Of a stretch of DNA of 32,102 bases, positions 7,744 to 17,500 are shown piece after piece. Origin of the DNA: Candidatus Auribacterota bacterium (lineage in GTDB: Bacteria > Auribacterota > JAFGBW01 > JAFGJP01); contig JAGLFH010000007.1 in assembly GCA_023144635.1 (NCBI GenBank), positions 1 to 32,102 on the forward strand. The letters run 5' to 3'. The stretch's first letter is position 1. The number at the start of each line of letters is the position of its first letter. Both the position numbers and the translations under genes were made by a program. The notes beneath the pieces were generated by a model that was not told the origin of the DNA, did not search any database, and saw nothing but the letters and a program-made list of their open reading frames with translations.

Positions 7744-7893
7744 GTCTGTAGTTTTTAAAAAGCTTAGTGTGCTTTAAATGTGAGGCTTGCGAGTGAGGAT
7801 GACGCAGACGTATATATGATACGTCGAGGAATCCGAATGAGTATTAACGAAACAGTTGAAATACAATAAGCTTTTTAAAAGCTATAGACAGAC
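7744..7893. repeat. 150-bp element bounded by a 23-bp inverted repeat
   Basis: The arms (7744-7766 and 7867-7893) pair over 17 bp, then over 6 more bp beyond a four-base bulge (GATA) in the right arm, with one G-T pair. The interior is richer in G than the surroundings. It carries a perfect small hairpin, GACGTAT-atatg-ATACGTC (about 7808-7826), and phrases such as gaggcttgcgagtgaggatg and cgaggaatccgaatgag that do not code for anything. This could be a MITE-like element or a structured RNA. I recall similar phrases in other intergenic sequences but cannot name a family. Confidence 0.5.
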
Positions 7894-8060
7894 TCCGTTC
7901 CTCTCACTTACACCCACACCATCCAACATCTATATTATTTCACCCTACATTTTTTCAAAACAAAATACACTGCTCCCCCGAGCAGAGTATAAGACAATAC
8001 TAATCCGTTAAACAAGGCATGTCAAATGTAAAATAAGGAAATAAATTCGAGACTGAGTAG

Positions 8061-8201
8061 CCTGATGTGTTTATAGGCAGGGCTTGTTGCGAATGGAGCG
8101 GGCACGGTTTTTCGACTTGATGTCGGAAAGAGCGTATTGAGCAACAGAGAGCAGGTTGCCTCGCAGGGGCAAGCAAACGTCCCTGTTATGAACATATCAG
8201 G
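8061..8201 (+). ncRNA. Putative structured RNA or RNA-like repeat element
   Basis: The ends 8061-8075 and 8187-8201 pair over all 15 positions, two of them as G-U wobbles. The wobbles hold only if the plus strand is the RNA, since the minus strand would have C-A mismatches. Inside, GCAGGG pairs with CCCTGT, TGTTGC (8085-8090) with GCAACA (8141-8146), CGAC-ttgat-GTCG forms a hairpin (8113-8125), and TTGCCTC-gca-GGGGCAA forms another (8156-8172). The element is GC-rich in an AT-rich spacer and has no long ORF. It does not show RNase P, tmRNA, 6S or SRP landmarks. No promoter was identified. Confidence 0.45.
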
Positions 8202-8229
8202 CGAGACGTGGTGAATTGGCTTCGCCAGT

Positions 8230-8676
8230 AGTTAGCTTTCAGCACTCAGTTAAAAAGCTCTAACAATCTTTTAGAAGGACACACGTTTTGTTTTTTTAAT
8301 TAGTGCAATTGGTGTAATTCGTGGTTAAAAAGGTTTTGTTTTTTTCTTTTATTGAGATTCCTGCTGGAGTTTATCCCGTACTTGATGCGGGGCAGGAATG
8401 ACATGTGAAGGTGGCAGGAATGACAACTTTTTACTTTTTCTCTGTGTCCTCTGTGATCTCTGTGGCAAGTGCTTTTGCTTTTCTCTTTTTTTTCCTTCGT
8501 GCTCTTCGTGGCTAAATGCTTCGCAAGGTACTAGGTGTTAGGTTTTTGCTGCTAGCTAGAATCTAGAACCCAGAACCTAAAACCTTTTTTTAAGCTTCGC
8601 GTTTTTATCTGTGTTTATCTGTGTGAATCTGTGGCTAAATGGGTTTTTGCTTTTCTTTATCTGTGGCAGATGCTTT
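8230..8676. repeat. Dispersed-repeat mosaic between structured element and GH65 gene
   Basis: No gene was found. The modules in order are a fragment of the aaggacacacgtttt module (8274), the gtgtaattcgtggttaaa module (8310-8330) and the long form of the ATTCCTGC...GCAGGAAT palindrome (8351-8404), followed by a partial ggcaggaatgaca. Then come ctctgtgtcctctgtgatctctgtgg (8430-8455) and the aggtgttaggttttt...aacctaaaacc hairpin module (8529-8583). The last is the atctgtgtttatctgtgtg module. All recur elsewhere in the window, some inverted. Confidence 0.8.
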
Positions 8677-11091
8677 TTAGTATTTAAAACTATACTTTTT
8701 TCCGAGGGAGCAATAGTGAAGTTTTCCGCTTATCTGGATAGGGACTGGGAATGATTTTGTTTTTGGGCCGTGGATGATAAAACTTACTTTTGAATGGGTT
8801 AACATTATTGATATCCATTTTCCACGGTAACAGAATTTAAATTTAAGGCTTTTCCAGTCTTTAGGAAGCGTTGGATAAATATGGATCCTGTCTTTTAAAG
8901 TGTTTATGCCTGCAAACCCGCGCAAGACAATATCAATTGAACCTCCCATAACACCTGTGTGTATTCCTTCTTTTGTTGTGCCTCCCTGTGTGTCATAGAT
9001 ATCTGATTCAAGTACATCACAATAGAATTGCCATGCAAGGGTACTTTCCCCAATAACATCTGCAAGAAAACAATGAACAATTTTACTAAGGGTAGAGCCG
9101 TGAGAAGTCCTTTTAATATAATAATCATAATTTTTCTTAAGCTGAGCAGTTGTAAACGTGTATGCAAGCATTTTAAATATTTCTTTTACTTCTGTAAGAG
9201 GGAGCAAATAAAACAACATAAGAAAATCTGCCTGCTTTGAAAGTTTATATTTATCAGGAGATTTTCCTTCAGCTTTTAAGATACGGTCCATTCTGTGGAT
9301 ATTACGATATTTCTTTTTATATTTTTTCCAATCTAATTCTTTTAATGAAAAATATCCTTCAAACTGGCTTACAATGCCATTTTCGTTTATACAGACATGC
9401 ATTTTCTTAGTTATCTCACTCCATTTTTCAAGGTCTTTAACGCTTAATTTAATCTTTTTAATGATCCTTCGTTTATCAGATTCAGGAAGCAGCTCCAAAG
9501 TCTCTTGTGCGCGGAGAAGAAGCCAGACGATCATAAGATTAGTATAAGCATTGTCTTTTAGGCCTGCTTGAGAATCTTTAGGCAGTTTTTCATGGAATTC
9601 ATCCGGACCCATTATGCGCCGTGTGTGATAACGTTTATCATGTGCATCATAATAAACAAGACTGGAGAAGAACTGAGATATTGAAAGGATCATTTCTGCT
9701 CCGTATTTTATTAGAAAATCTTTGTCCTGAGTCCTTTTAAAATGTTCCCATACATTATAAGCGATAGCAAGTGACACATGACGCTGAAGGCGGCTGTGGT
9801 CAATACCCCATTCCCCTGACATGGGGTTTAGGTGTATTTCCTGAGTCTCTTCTTTTCCGCTGAGTCCTCCTTGCCATGGAAACATTGCACCATTGTATCC
9901 GTTTTCTTTTGCATACTGTCTGGCAGGAGTAAGTCTTCTATATCTATACATAAGAAGTGATTTTGATATTTCAGGAAAATGAAGATCAAAAAAAGGCATC
10001 AAATATAGTTCATCCCAAAAAATATGTCCTCTATAGGCTTCTCCATGAAGGCCACGTGCTGCAACACTGGCATCTATTCCTATTGTGTTGCTTGATGCTG
10101 ATTGCATCAGATGAAACATATGAAGCCTAAGTACCTTTTGAGAAAAGATATTTCCTTCTATTTCAATATCTATTTTTTCCCAGATCTTTTCCCATTTTTT
10201 AATGTGTATTGATAAATATTTAGAAAATCTTTGCGGACGCTTTATAGTGGTTATAGCTGAACTAAGTGGATCTTTTATACCATCATCCTTAGATGTATAT
10301 ATTGCAGTGGTTTTTTCAAATATATATGTCTTTTTCTTTTCTGCCTGAAACTTGGTCTCGCTTATTACAGTTTCTTTTTGAATTATAGGTTTAAAAATTG
10401 TCTTGAATTTTTTACCGTCACAATATACCTGCATACGCGATGCGATCGCTAATTTAATTTTTGAATGGTTTGTCTGAGCAAGCAAAAATAAACCATTGTT
10501 TTCAATAGAACCTTTTTTAAGTGTTTTCAAATGTTTTGAATTTAACTGACGGTATCTTTTTACTCCTGTATTTTGGACACTGCCGTCAATTATTGAACGC
10601 AATGTAATTGTTTCTGAATAATTGACAGGTGTTATTGAGTATTGTAAAAGACCAAGATGAGGGTTAGCCATACTAACTATCATGCTTGTTCTTATATCGG
10701 TTATTTGACCTTTCCAGTTTTGAACACGCATATCTCTTGTTAATATGCACTGCTTCATGTCAAGTTCCTGATCATAGGAAAGAATTTTTGTTGTTGATGG
10801 ACAAAACCAGTCATCATCACCAATTGAAAAAGTTATTCCAAGCCAATTGGGACAGTTTACAAGATCTTCATTTGTGATGGTTCGGCCTGCAATATGTGTG
10901 GCAAGTCTGTTATAGACACCTGCCATATAAGTACCGGGATAATGAAGTTCAGATGCGGTTGATTCCGGAGCAGCTCCGCGTGTTGCAAAATAACCGTTCC
11001 CTATAGTACAAAGAGTTTCGCGAAGAGTTTCCTGCTCAGGTTCAAAGCCGTTAAAAACTATTTTCCATGTATCTTTATTCGTTTTGTGCAT
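8677..11091 (-). CDS. GH65 glycoside phosphorylase (trehalose/kojibiose/maltose phosphorylase type)
   Basis: An 804-residue protein, the usual size for GH65. The (alpha/alpha)6 barrel signatures are GLHGEAYRGHIFWDEL (347-362), FPWQGG (404-409), GEWGIDHSR (426-434), IMGPDEFHE (493-501, E498 the likely general acid), KQAD (619-622) and RTSHGSTLS (661-669, phosphate binding). The C-terminal part forms the beta-sandwich. Family members split an alpha-linked glucose disaccharide with phosphate, giving beta-glucose-1-phosphate. Exact substrate cannot be read from motifs, but the partner gene three bases upstream encodes a beta-phosphoglucomutase-like and trehalose-6-phosphate phosphatase protein, so trehalose or trehalose-6-phosphate is the best guess. 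The short gap implies translational coupling. The enzyme is cytosolic, with no signal peptide. Confidence 0.92.
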   Translation of the reverse strand: MHKTNKDTWKIVFNGFEPEQETLRETLCTIGNGYFATRGAAPESTASELHYPGTYMAGVYNRLATHIAGRTITNEDLVNCPNWLGITFSIGDDDWFCPSTTKILSYDQELDMKQCILTRDMRVQNWKGQITDIRTSMIVSMANPHLGLLQYSITPVNYSETITLRSIIDGSVQNTGVKRYRQLNSKHLKTLKKGSIENNGLFLLAQTNHSKIKLAIASRMQVYCDGKKFKTIFKPIIQKETVISETKFQAEKKKTYIFEKTTAIYTSKDDGIKDPLSSAITTIKRPQRFSKYLSIHIKKWEKIWEKIDIEIEGNIFSQKVLRLHMFHLMQSASSNTIGIDASVAARGLHGEAYRGHIFWDELYLMPFFDLHFPEISKSLLMYRYRRLTPARQYAKENGYNGAMFPWQGGLSGKEETQEIHLNPMSGEWGIDHSRLQRHVSLAIAYNVWEHFKRTQDKDFLIKYGAEMILSISQFFSSLVYYDAHDKRYHTRRIMGPDEFHEKLPKDSQAGLKDNAYTNLMIVWLLLRAQETLELLPESDKRRIIKKIKLSVKDLEKWSEITKKMHVCINENGIVSQFEGYFSLKELDWKKYKKKYRNIHRMDRILKAEGKSPDKYKLSKQADFLMLFYLLPLTEVKEIFKMLAYTFTTAQLKKNYDYYIKRTSHGSTLSKIVHCFLADVIGESTLAWQFYCDVLESDIYDTQGGTTKEGIHTGVMGGSIDIVLRGFAGINTLKDRIHIYPTLPKDWKSLKFKFCYRGKWISIMLTHSKVSFIIHGPKTKSFPVPIQISGKLHYCSLGKKYSFKY

Positions 11092-11094
11092 ATT

Positions 11095-12696
11095 TTATGA
11101 AGAAAGTATAAGTTCAAAAAGTTTTTTTACTTCATCAGGATTACTTATCTGAAAATGCGCAGCAGACGGTTTTGGTTTGTCACTTACAAGTATTCCAAGT
11201 CCATTGTGCCTGATGGCTCTAAAAGCATCTTCGTCAGTCGTATCATCTCCAATATAAACAACACGTGTGTTTTTCCACGAAATATCCAGAGTTTTTATTA
11301 TCCAGCGTATAGCTTTACCCTTATGCCAGTATATAGCAGGCAGTATTTCGAAGACTTTTTTTCCGTTCATGAGACGTAAATCTGGATTATCACTAACTAG
11401 AGAATTTACAAAGGTACTTATAACAGGTACATTTTTTTCATCTACAAGGCGGTAATGCATTGCAACGCTGAATTTTTTGTGTTCAACTATTGCACCTTCC
11501 ATAGTACCAAAACGCGCCTTAAGCTGTTTTGTTATATTTTGAATTGTAGGAATAATGGCTTGAACTTCAGGCTGTATCATTGAAAAACCAGGACCTTTTA
11601 TGTCAAAGCCATGGCTTCCCGCATAAAAGAGACCGTCTATTTTAACAAGGTTTTCTACATCTTCCCTCATACGTCCGCTTACAATAGCAGTTTGATGTTT
11701 TTCTGAAAGCCTTTTTGTTACATCACGCATCTCATCTGACATTATTGCCATATCAGGCCTGTCTACGATGGGGGTAAGAGTGCCGTCATAATCAAGAAAG
11801 AAGATTGTTTTTTGGCGTGAAAATAAAAGATTTTTTGGGCTTCTGTAATAATGAAAATTCTTTATGATACCTTTTAAATCATTTAAGTCTTTCATTTTTG
11901 GGACCGGCTTTTTCCAACGTTCGAATAAAGGATCAGGAATTTTTTGAAACCACTCTTCAATGCGTTCAATAGTAACCGGTGAAAGATCACGGACAACAAC
12001 GTCTGCTCCGTATTTTAGCAAACTTTTCTCATTATTCTTTCTTGCAACACCAATTATCAATCCAAATCCGCCATTTCTTCCTGCCTGAACTCCTGAACGG
12101 GCATCTTCTACGACTACAGAGCGTGCCGGGCTTTTCTTAAGATTAAGCGCTGCAGTAACAAATGCATCTCCTTCAGGTTTTCCCTTAAGTCCTAGCTCTG
12201 CTGAAATAACACCGTCTACCCGTGTTTCAAAAAGATCTTCAATACCAGCTGCACGGATAATTTTTTGACAATTTTTTGAAGAAGAAACAATTCCAACCCT
12301 GATACCGGCTGATTTTAAACTTTTAATAAGGTCAATAGCAGGAACAAATACTTCAGCTCCTTCTTTATCGAGCAGTTCATTAAAAATAAGGTTTTTCTTA
12401 TTGCCTATGCCGCAACAAGTTTCCTTATCAGGATTATCATCGGGATCACCAAATGGAATGGATATTTTACGTGACCTGAAAAAACTCTGCACACCTTTAT
12501 AGCGCGGTTTACCGTCAACGAATTTTAAATAATCAACTTCAGGGCTAAATTCACGGAATTCTTCAGAAAATTTACTTTCACGAGAACGTAGATATTCGTC
12601 AAAAACTATTTTCCAAGCATCTACATGAATACGAGCAGTTTGTGTTACAACTCCATCCATGTCAAATATTACAGAATCAAATGAGAATTTACCCAT
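11095..12696 (-). CDS. Beta-phosphoglucomutase-like HAD fused to trehalose-6-phosphate phosphatase
   Basis: A 533-residue two-domain protein with a good ribosome binding site (AAGGAGA). Residues 5-235 form a HAD domain of beta-phosphoglucomutase type: FDMDGVV (D12, D14), VSSSKN, KGKPEGDAF and VVVEDARSGVQAG. Residues 295-530 form a trehalose-phosphatase domain: FFLDYDGTLTP (D302, D304), VSGR (339-342), SHGFDI, HYR (414-416), HKGKA (458-462) and GDDTTDEDAF (483-492). The second domain removes phosphate from trehalose-6-phosphate. The first would convert the beta-glucose-1-phosphate made by the adjacent GH65 enzyme to glucose-6-phosphate. From memory, Mycobacterium tuberculosis OtsB1 (Rv2006) has HAD, TPP and GH65 domains in one chain of similar total length. 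Here the same order is split at 3 bp. Confidence 0.9.
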   Translation of the reverse strand: MGKFSFDSVIFDMDGVVTQTARIHVDAWKIVFDEYLRSRESKFSEEFREFSPEVDYLKFVDGKPRYKGVQSFFRSRKISIPFGDPDDNPDKETCCGIGNKKNLIFNELLDKEGAEVFVPAIDLIKSLKSAGIRVGIVSSSKNCQKIIRAAGIEDLFETRVDGVISAELGLKGKPEGDAFVTAALNLKKSPARSVVVEDARSGVQAGRNGGFGLIIGVARKNNEKSLLKYGADVVVRDLSPVTIERIEEWFQKIPDPLFERWKKPVPKMKDLNDLKGIIKNFHYYRSPKNLLFSRQKTIFFLDYDGTLTPIVDRPDMAIMSDEMRDVTKRLSEKHQTAIVSGRMREDVENLVKIDGLFYAGSHGFDIKGPGFSMIQPEVQAIIPTIQNITKQLKARFGTMEGAIVEHKKFSVAMHYRLVDEKNVPVISTFVNSLVSDNPDLRLMNGKKVFEILPAIYWHKGKAIRWIIKTLDISWKNTRVVYIGDDTTDEDAFRAIRHNGLGILVSDKPKPSAAHFQISNPDEVKKLFELILSS

Positions 12697-12823
12697 ATGA
12701 ATATTCTCCTTTTAGCCTTAATTAAATACAATTCTATCAGAATTTTCAAAAAAAAGATATTATTGATTGTAATTGATTATTAAATAATGCTCTAACATAT
12801 AGAGAAAAAGGATGTTATGAAAA
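12697..12823. promoter_or_regulatory. Divergent intergenic region, trehalose operon / Nudix gene
   Basis: A 127-bp AT-rich gap between the divergent starts must hold promoters for both directions. The minus-strand gene has AAGGAGA eight bases from its ATG, and the plus-strand gene has AAAAGG about eleven bases from its ATG. Several TTGATT and TAT-rich hexamers are present, but in such AT-rich DNA I cannot single out a reliable -35/-10 pair. Confidence 0.4.
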
Positions 12824-13327
12824 ATGAAAAGAATAGTTTTTAAAGGGAAATTCCTCAACGTTACTCAAATAAAGAAGAAATTACCCAATGGCAATGTTAT
12901 GGATCTAGAGGTTGTTGAACATCCTGGAGCGGTACTTATAATTCCTATGGTCTCAAAAAATAAAATGATTCTTTTACGGCAGTTTCGTCCTGTGATTGAT
13001 TCGTATCTATATGAACTTCCAGCCGGTATTCTTGAAAAAGGAGAAACGGTTAGAAAATGTGCAAAACGGGAATTGCTGGAGGAAACGGGGTATTTTGCAA
13101 AAAAAATTACTCGTTTAGGGAAAATATATACAGTACCCGGATATTCAACTGAAGAAATCGTAATAATGAAAGCTGAAAATCTTATAAAAAAAACAAAAGA
13201 CCTTCATCAACACGAAATCATAAGAACACTTCTATTAGACAAAAAGGAAATAAAAAAACTTTTTAAAACTAAAAGAATAGTCGATGCTAAAACTATTTGT
13301 GCTTTAGCTATGTGTGGATGGATTTGA
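12824..13327 (+). CDS. Nudix hydrolase, ADP-ribose pyrophosphatase-like
   Basis: A 167-residue protein with a complete Nudix box: G66, then E72, then R80-E81-L-L-E84-E85-T-G87. This gives G-x5-E-x7-R-E-U-x-E-E-x-G-U, the Mg-binding catalytic site. The preceding LLRQFRPVIDSYLYELPAG stretch and the following GKIYTVPGYSTEE are typical of ADP-ribose/ADP-sugar pyrophosphatases, which give AMP and ribose-5-phosphate. An ADP-glucose-type substrate would fit the sugar-phosphate neighbours, but that is an inference. It is transcribed divergently from the trehalose operon and followed by more than 1 kb of repeats, so it is probably monocistronic. An out-of-frame ATG seven bases upstream opens only eight codons. 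Confidence 0.9.
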   Translation: MKRIVFKGKFLNVTQIKKKLPNGNVMDLEVVEHPGAVLIIPMVSKNKMILLRQFRPVIDSYLYELPAGILEKGETVRKCAKRELLEETGYFAKKITRLGKIYTVPGYSTEEIVIMKAENLIKKTKDLHQHEIIRTLLLDKKEIKKLFKTKRIVDAKTICALAMCGWI

Positions 13328-13410
13328 AAAGAAAAGATAATAAAAGATAAAGAAAAAAGCATAAAAGCAATTTAGCCACAGAGATCACGGAGAACACAGA
13401 GAAAAAAAGG

Positions 13411-13656
13411 GTTAATTGGTTAGCTGGTTAACTCGTTAACTGGTTCAAGGATAAAAGCGTCGTTCGGTATTCGTGATTCGTTCAAGGAGCACTACGTGCG
13501 ATAATAATAATAGGACGCAGATAAACGCAGATTAAAAAGGATCAGAAAAATAAGAAGTGTGTCCTCCCAACAAGATGGCGGATCAGCCTTTGGCTGGCTG
13601 TCAAATAAAACAGTAGTGCGTTGTGAGTAGTGAGTTGTGCGTGAAAAACAAAAGAT
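13411..13656. repeat. Compound repeat block, copy 1
   Basis: The block consists of gttaattggttagctggtt..., then ttcgtgattcgttcaagg, then an (ATA)n microsatellite with four units, then ggacgcagataaacgcag. It ends with gtcctcccaacaagatggcg and a gtgagtagtgagttgtgcg tail. Copy 2 follows at a period of 274 bp, and a partial third copy lies at 17814-18002. Confidence 0.9.
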
Positions 13657-13684
13657 ATGTGATAGTGAAGAAGAAGTTGAAAGT

Positions 13685-13933
13685 GTTAATTGGTTAGCTG
13701 GTTAACTCGTTAACTGGTTCAAGGAGAAAAGCATCGTTCGTTATTCGTGATTCGTTCAAGGAGCACTACGTGCGATAATAATAATAATAGGACGCAGATA
13801 AACGCAGATTAAAAAGGATCAGAAAAATAAGAAGCGTGTCCTCCCAGCAAGATGGCGGATCAGCCTTTGGCTGGCTGTCAAATAAAACAGTAGTGTGTTG
13901 TGAGTAGTGAGTTGTGCGTGAAAAACAAAAGAT
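13685..13933. repeat. Compound repeat block, copy 2
   Basis: This is a near-identical direct copy of 13411-13656. The (ATA)n tract has five units rather than four, and there are a few substitutions such as ccagcaagatgg for ccaacaagatgg. Confidence 0.9.
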
Positions 13934-14305
13934 TAAAAGCAATTTTTATTTGTGTTCCTTGCCGTGTTTTTTCTTTGTGCCCCTTCGTGGTTAAAAAATC
14001 GTGTTGCGTTATGCGATATGCGTTGAGCGTCCATGGAGCCTACGGCAATATTATAATATCTAGGTTTAGCGTTCCTATTATTGAGATTCCTGCCTGCGCA
14101 GGAATGACATAGGTTTTACTTTTAATCCGTGTTTATCTGTGTATTTCCGTGGTTAACTGCTTCGCAAGGTACTAGGTGTTAGGTTTTTGGTGCTAGCCAG
14201 AACCTATCACCTAAAACCTTCTTTTAAGCTTCGCGTTTTTATCTGTGTTTATCCCCTGCTGCTTTTCTTCGCAAAGCAAAGATGCGGGGACTAAAGTCTG
14301 CGAAG

Positions 14306-14340
14306 CCCCCGATGCTAGTTTTCAAAGAAAACTATGGGGG
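14306..14340. repeat. CCCCC...GGGGG hairpin
   Basis: CCCCC (14306-14310) pairs with GGGGG (14336-14340), enclosing TAGTTTT/AAAACTA around a CAAAG loop. The layout matches that of the element nested in terminators at 19663, 24206 and 24600, although the sequence differs. Confidence 0.6.
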
Positions 14341-14517
14341 TGGCTAATTTGCTTTTGTTTTTTAAAATCATCGCGTTTTAGCGTTCCTTGAACGCATCAC
14401 GCATATCGCATAACGCAACACGTTCTTTAATATTTACTTGTATTTATATCGTTAAATATTAGAATATATGTTCTATATAAAATAAATTCATTTAAGCTTT
14501 TATCTGAGGGGGTAGTA

Positions 14518-17500
14518 ATGACCAAAAAGCATCTTCAATTTATTGCAATAATTTTTACAGTTTATTTAAGTTTAGCTTTTACTTTTATAGCAGACGTATA
14601 TCCTTTTGAAGCATTAAAATATATAGGTGAAATTGCAATAGAAAAAGGGATCAGTTCTGCTGATTTTACGATTGATGCATCAGGGAATATTTATATTGCA
14701 GATAAAGCATCCGGAAAAATAATTTATTATAATAAATTTGGAAATCTTGTAAAAAAATTAACTACAGGTAAAAAAATATTTAGCCGTGGAGGCGCAATAG
14801 ATCTTGATAAAGAAGGTAATTTTTTAATTGTTGATACAGCAAGTAATAAAATATTGAAATTAAACAAAAATTTTAAAGAGCTTTTTGTTATAGGCGGAAC
14901 AGGAGCTTCAGAATCTCAATTTAGAACCCCATGGGGAATAAGCATTGATGCTAATAATAACTTTTATATTGCGGATTCAGGAAATAAAAGAATACAGGTT
15001 TTTAATCCAGATGGAATATTTTTTGCAAAAATAAAGTCAGGAGAACGCGAATCATCAAGCAGGCAGGTCAAATACAAAAAAAGATCAAGCGGGTTTAAAG
15101 GTGGAGCTGCTCTTACTTTACCATATTTAAATAAACCTATAAAAGTTGCTGTTGATGAAAAAGGTAATATTTATGTTCTTGATAATGGTACATATCAAGT
15201 AAATGTATATACTCCTCAGGGTGATCCTAAATTAGTTATTTATCTTAAAAAATATTTGAAAAGTGCAAAATTGTCTTTGCTTGATATGGTTGTAGGTAAT
15301 GACAAAATATTTGTCCTGACAAAAGAAAATATTAAAGTGTTTAATGCTGATAAGGGAACTTTTATAAATAATATAGGAAGTAAAGGTAAAGGAAGAGGCC
15401 AATTCATGATGCCTTCAGCCATAGAGCTTATGGATAATATTATTTATATTCTGGATGCAGGAAATCGCCGTGTTCAAATAATGGAATACGGTGAAAAAAA
15501 ATGGAAGCCTTTAACTGCAGAGAAAACCTTAGAAGAAAAAACAAAAATAGCAGTTTTTGATTTTAAGGATTCAAATGCTCTTTCAAAAAGGAAGCAATTC
15601 GGTGAGACCGTGTCTGAAATGTTTATTACATCGGGTGTAAATACGGCAAACTTTATTGTTGTTGAAAGAAAAGAAATACGCCGTATCCTTGATGAACTTA
15701 ATTTTAGCCGATCAGATATGATAGATGTCAGTACTGCTAAAAAAGTTGGAAAACTTCTTGGTATTGATTACGGAATTATGGGAAGTGTTGCGGTCTTTGA
15801 TAAGTCTATAGAAATAGATATACGTTTTATACAATTAGAAACAGGTATTATTGTGCTTGCCGAAAGCAAGCGCACAACAGGTGAAAAAAATATTCGTGAT
15901 GCTGTTGATGAGGTGGTTCATAAAATTGAGAGGATATATGTAAACAGGCTGGGTGCACCGCAGGCCCCGAGTGGTTTTTTTGTTATGGGAGGAATAAAAT
16001 CGATCTACATTCGCTGGGACCAAAACAATGAAGCAGATATTTCTGCATATAATATATACAGATCAGATAGTCCTGATGGAAAATATAAACTTATAAAAAC
16101 TGTTCAGTCAAATGAATTTACTGATAAAGGCCTTAGTGAGGGTGTAGAGTATTATTATAGGCTTTCGGCTGTGGATTCTAATAGTAATGAAAGTTCAATG
16201 AGTGAAGTGCTTAAAGGTAAATCAAGGGAAAAACCAACTTTTGGATATATCCTTAAAATAAAGAGCCGTGTTTTAGTAAAACAATGCAGTTTTTCATGGA
16301 ATAAGCCTGATAAAGAAGAAATAACACAGTACAAGGTTTATCGGAGTGATTCGGAGTCCGGTGAATATGTGTTTATTGGATCTTCTAGAAAATCTTCATA
16401 TGTTGATAGCGGATTAAATGATGGAACCGAATATTACTATAGAATAAAAAAGGTGTTTAGAGACGGACTGGAAAGTCAGTTCTCAAATTCTTTCCTATGT
16501 AAAACAGAAGCGCGTCCTCAAATTCCTACAGGACTTAATGCAGGGGGAGGACTTGCCCGAAGGATTATTTTGACGTGGAATAAATCAAAGATTGATAGAG
16601 ACATTTCAAAATACGCAGTTTTACGATCTGAATTTCCGGATACAGGTTTTAAAATGATAAAAGCTGTAAGAAGTAACAAGTATACCGATACAAAACTACT
16701 GGATAATAAAACGTATTACTATAAATTAAAAGCAATTGATAAGTATAAGCTTGAGAGCGATTTTTCTGAAGTTATGAACGCAACTACAAAGGATGTACCG
16801 TCAAGCCCTAAAAATGTAAACGCAGAAGGTGATCTTCCAAGACATATTTTACTTATCTGGGACAAAAATCCGGAAAAAGATATTGCTAAATATGTTATAT
16901 ACCGATCCCTTACTCATGATGGAGAATTTAAAAAATTATGTGCCAGCAAAGTAAATGAATTTGATAATACAAAGCTTCCGGATTATTCTGAGTTTTTCTA
17001 TTTTGTTACATCAATTGATAAGGATCATCTTGAAAGTAAGCCATCAGAGACAGTAGTTGCGCGTACAAAACCAATACCCGTTACACCTGCAAACATTAAA
17101 GCTATAAGTAATCAGCCTGGAAAGATAACGCTTTTATGGAATAGAAACCCGGAAGAGGATATAAAGTATTATAATATCTTATGTTCAAAGAAAATAAAAG
17201 GGCGTTTCAAAAAAATAGGAGATTCAGAAGGAAATGCTTTTATATATGAAAATCTTAAAGATAATATTACATTTTTCTTTAAGATAACTGCAGTTGATAA
17301 AGATAATCTTATTAGTTCTAATTCAGATATTGTATCAGCAACTACAAAACCTCTTCCTCCAAAACCACTTGATGTATCAGCTGTTGTTAAAAATGGTAAA
17401 GTGATACTTACTTGGAGCACGGTTGCATATGAAGATCTTTTTGGTTATGTTATCTATAAAAATAATAAAAAAATTGAAATAATTTCACAGAGCAGTTTTA

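Larger units (their letters stand above)
13328..14517. repeat. Repeat-filled spacer, including a 246-249 bp tandem duplication
   Basis: No gene was found. The spacer begins with tagccacagagatcacggag (13375), then two direct copies of a compound block (13411-13656 and 13685-13933). After these come the inverted pair of tgcgttatgcgatatgcg modules (about 14000-14045 and 14373-14424), the short ATTCCTGC...GCAGGAAT palindrome (14080-14110) and the aggtgttaggttt...aacctatcacct hairpin (14170-14218). A CCCCC...GGGGG hairpin follows (14306-14340). The last 90 bp before the next gene are plain AT-rich sequence and probably hold its promoter (for example tatataaaat near 14475). Confidence 0.85.

Noticed and set aside
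7600..8676. Integron integrase, tRNA, tmRNA or RNase P RNA in the spacer upstream of the cassette-like genes
   Set aside because: No long ORF is present on either strand, and none of the landmark sequences of those RNAs is visible. The structured elements remain unnamed.
13900..14112. Plus-strand ORF of 70 codons
   Set aside because: It lies entirely in dispersed repeat modules, has no ribosome binding site, and its translation follows the repeats (for example the ATTCCTGC palindrome).
13328..14517. Possible CRISPR array because of many short repeats
   Set aside because: The repeats are of different kinds and lengths, and there is no constant repeat with evenly sized unique spacers. No cas gene is present.
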